Of a DNA stretch of 5,122 nt, positions 5,092-5,122 are shown piece by piece. Under the pieces are notes generated by a model that saw only the letters and a program-made list of their open reading frames with translations, did not search any database and was not told where the DNA came from. The position numbers and the translations under genes were made by a program. The stretch's first letter is position 1, and every line of letters begins with the position of its first letter. The stretch is from Bacillota bacterium (GTDB lineage: Bacteria > Eremiobacterota > SpSt-956 > JAKJGF01): the NCBI GenBank assembly GCA_029555925.1, contig JAKPQU010000231.1:1-5122 (forward strand). Direction: 5' to 3'.

Positions 5092-5122
5092 TGTCTTTTA
5101 AGTTCATAATAACGTAATTATA

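Larger units (their letters stand above)
4879..5122. other. Intergenic region without genes
   Basis: I find no open frame with start, ribosome binding site and plausible composition on either strand upstream of the lysine-block promoter. Apart from the 7-bp repeats and the G-rich hairpin listed separately, it is AT-rich unstructured sequence. The gene to the right lies outside the window. Confidence 0.6.

Overview
This is an AT-rich bacterial window in which all intact genes lie on the minus strand. They read from right to left: a lysine-block repeat protein, a 5'-nucleotidase-type metallophosphoesterase and a secreted M1-type metallopeptidase. The peptidase is followed 2 nt later by the first ~32 codons of a probable SAM-dependent methyltransferase. 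The left edge holds the 3' part of an IS200/IS605-type transposase gene on the plus strand, in an element whose end appears to cut the methyltransferase gene. Purine-rich ribosome binding sites, a sigma-70-like promoter, an intrinsic terminator and a Sec-type signal peptide all point to a bacterium. The phylum cannot be fixed from this sequence.

Layout. Bases 1-264 are the C-terminal 87 codons of a Y1 (HUH) transposase, open at the window edge. Bases 265-~447 are the noncoding end of that element and contain a perfect 19-bp inverted repeat. Bases 370-543 (minus) are a 57-codon frame: its first ~32 codons look like a methyltransferase N-terminus and the rest is read from insertion-sequence DNA. 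Bases 546-2402 (minus) encode the M1 peptidase. Bases 2421-2451 hold an intrinsic terminator. Bases 2471-3559 (minus) encode the metallophosphoesterase. Bases 3560-3714 are an AT-rich leader. Bases 3715-4803 (minus) encode the lysine-block protein, preceded by a near-consensus promoter at 4850-4878. Bases 4879-5122 have no gene, but hold a GC-rich triple 7-bp repeat and a G-rich hairpin that is also a G-quadruplex motif.

How the genes fit together. The peptidase and the broken methyltransferase are tightly spaced and were probably one operon before the insertion. The metallophosphoesterase is separated from the peptidase by a terminator that leaves almost no room for another promoter, so peptidase expression probably depends on read-through. 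No shared pathway can be assigned. The most unusual object is the 362-residue lysine-block protein. It has seven runs of 6-8 lysines in a repeated N-terminal half, followed by a strongly acidic C-terminal half and a short basic tail. I do not recognise a family for it.
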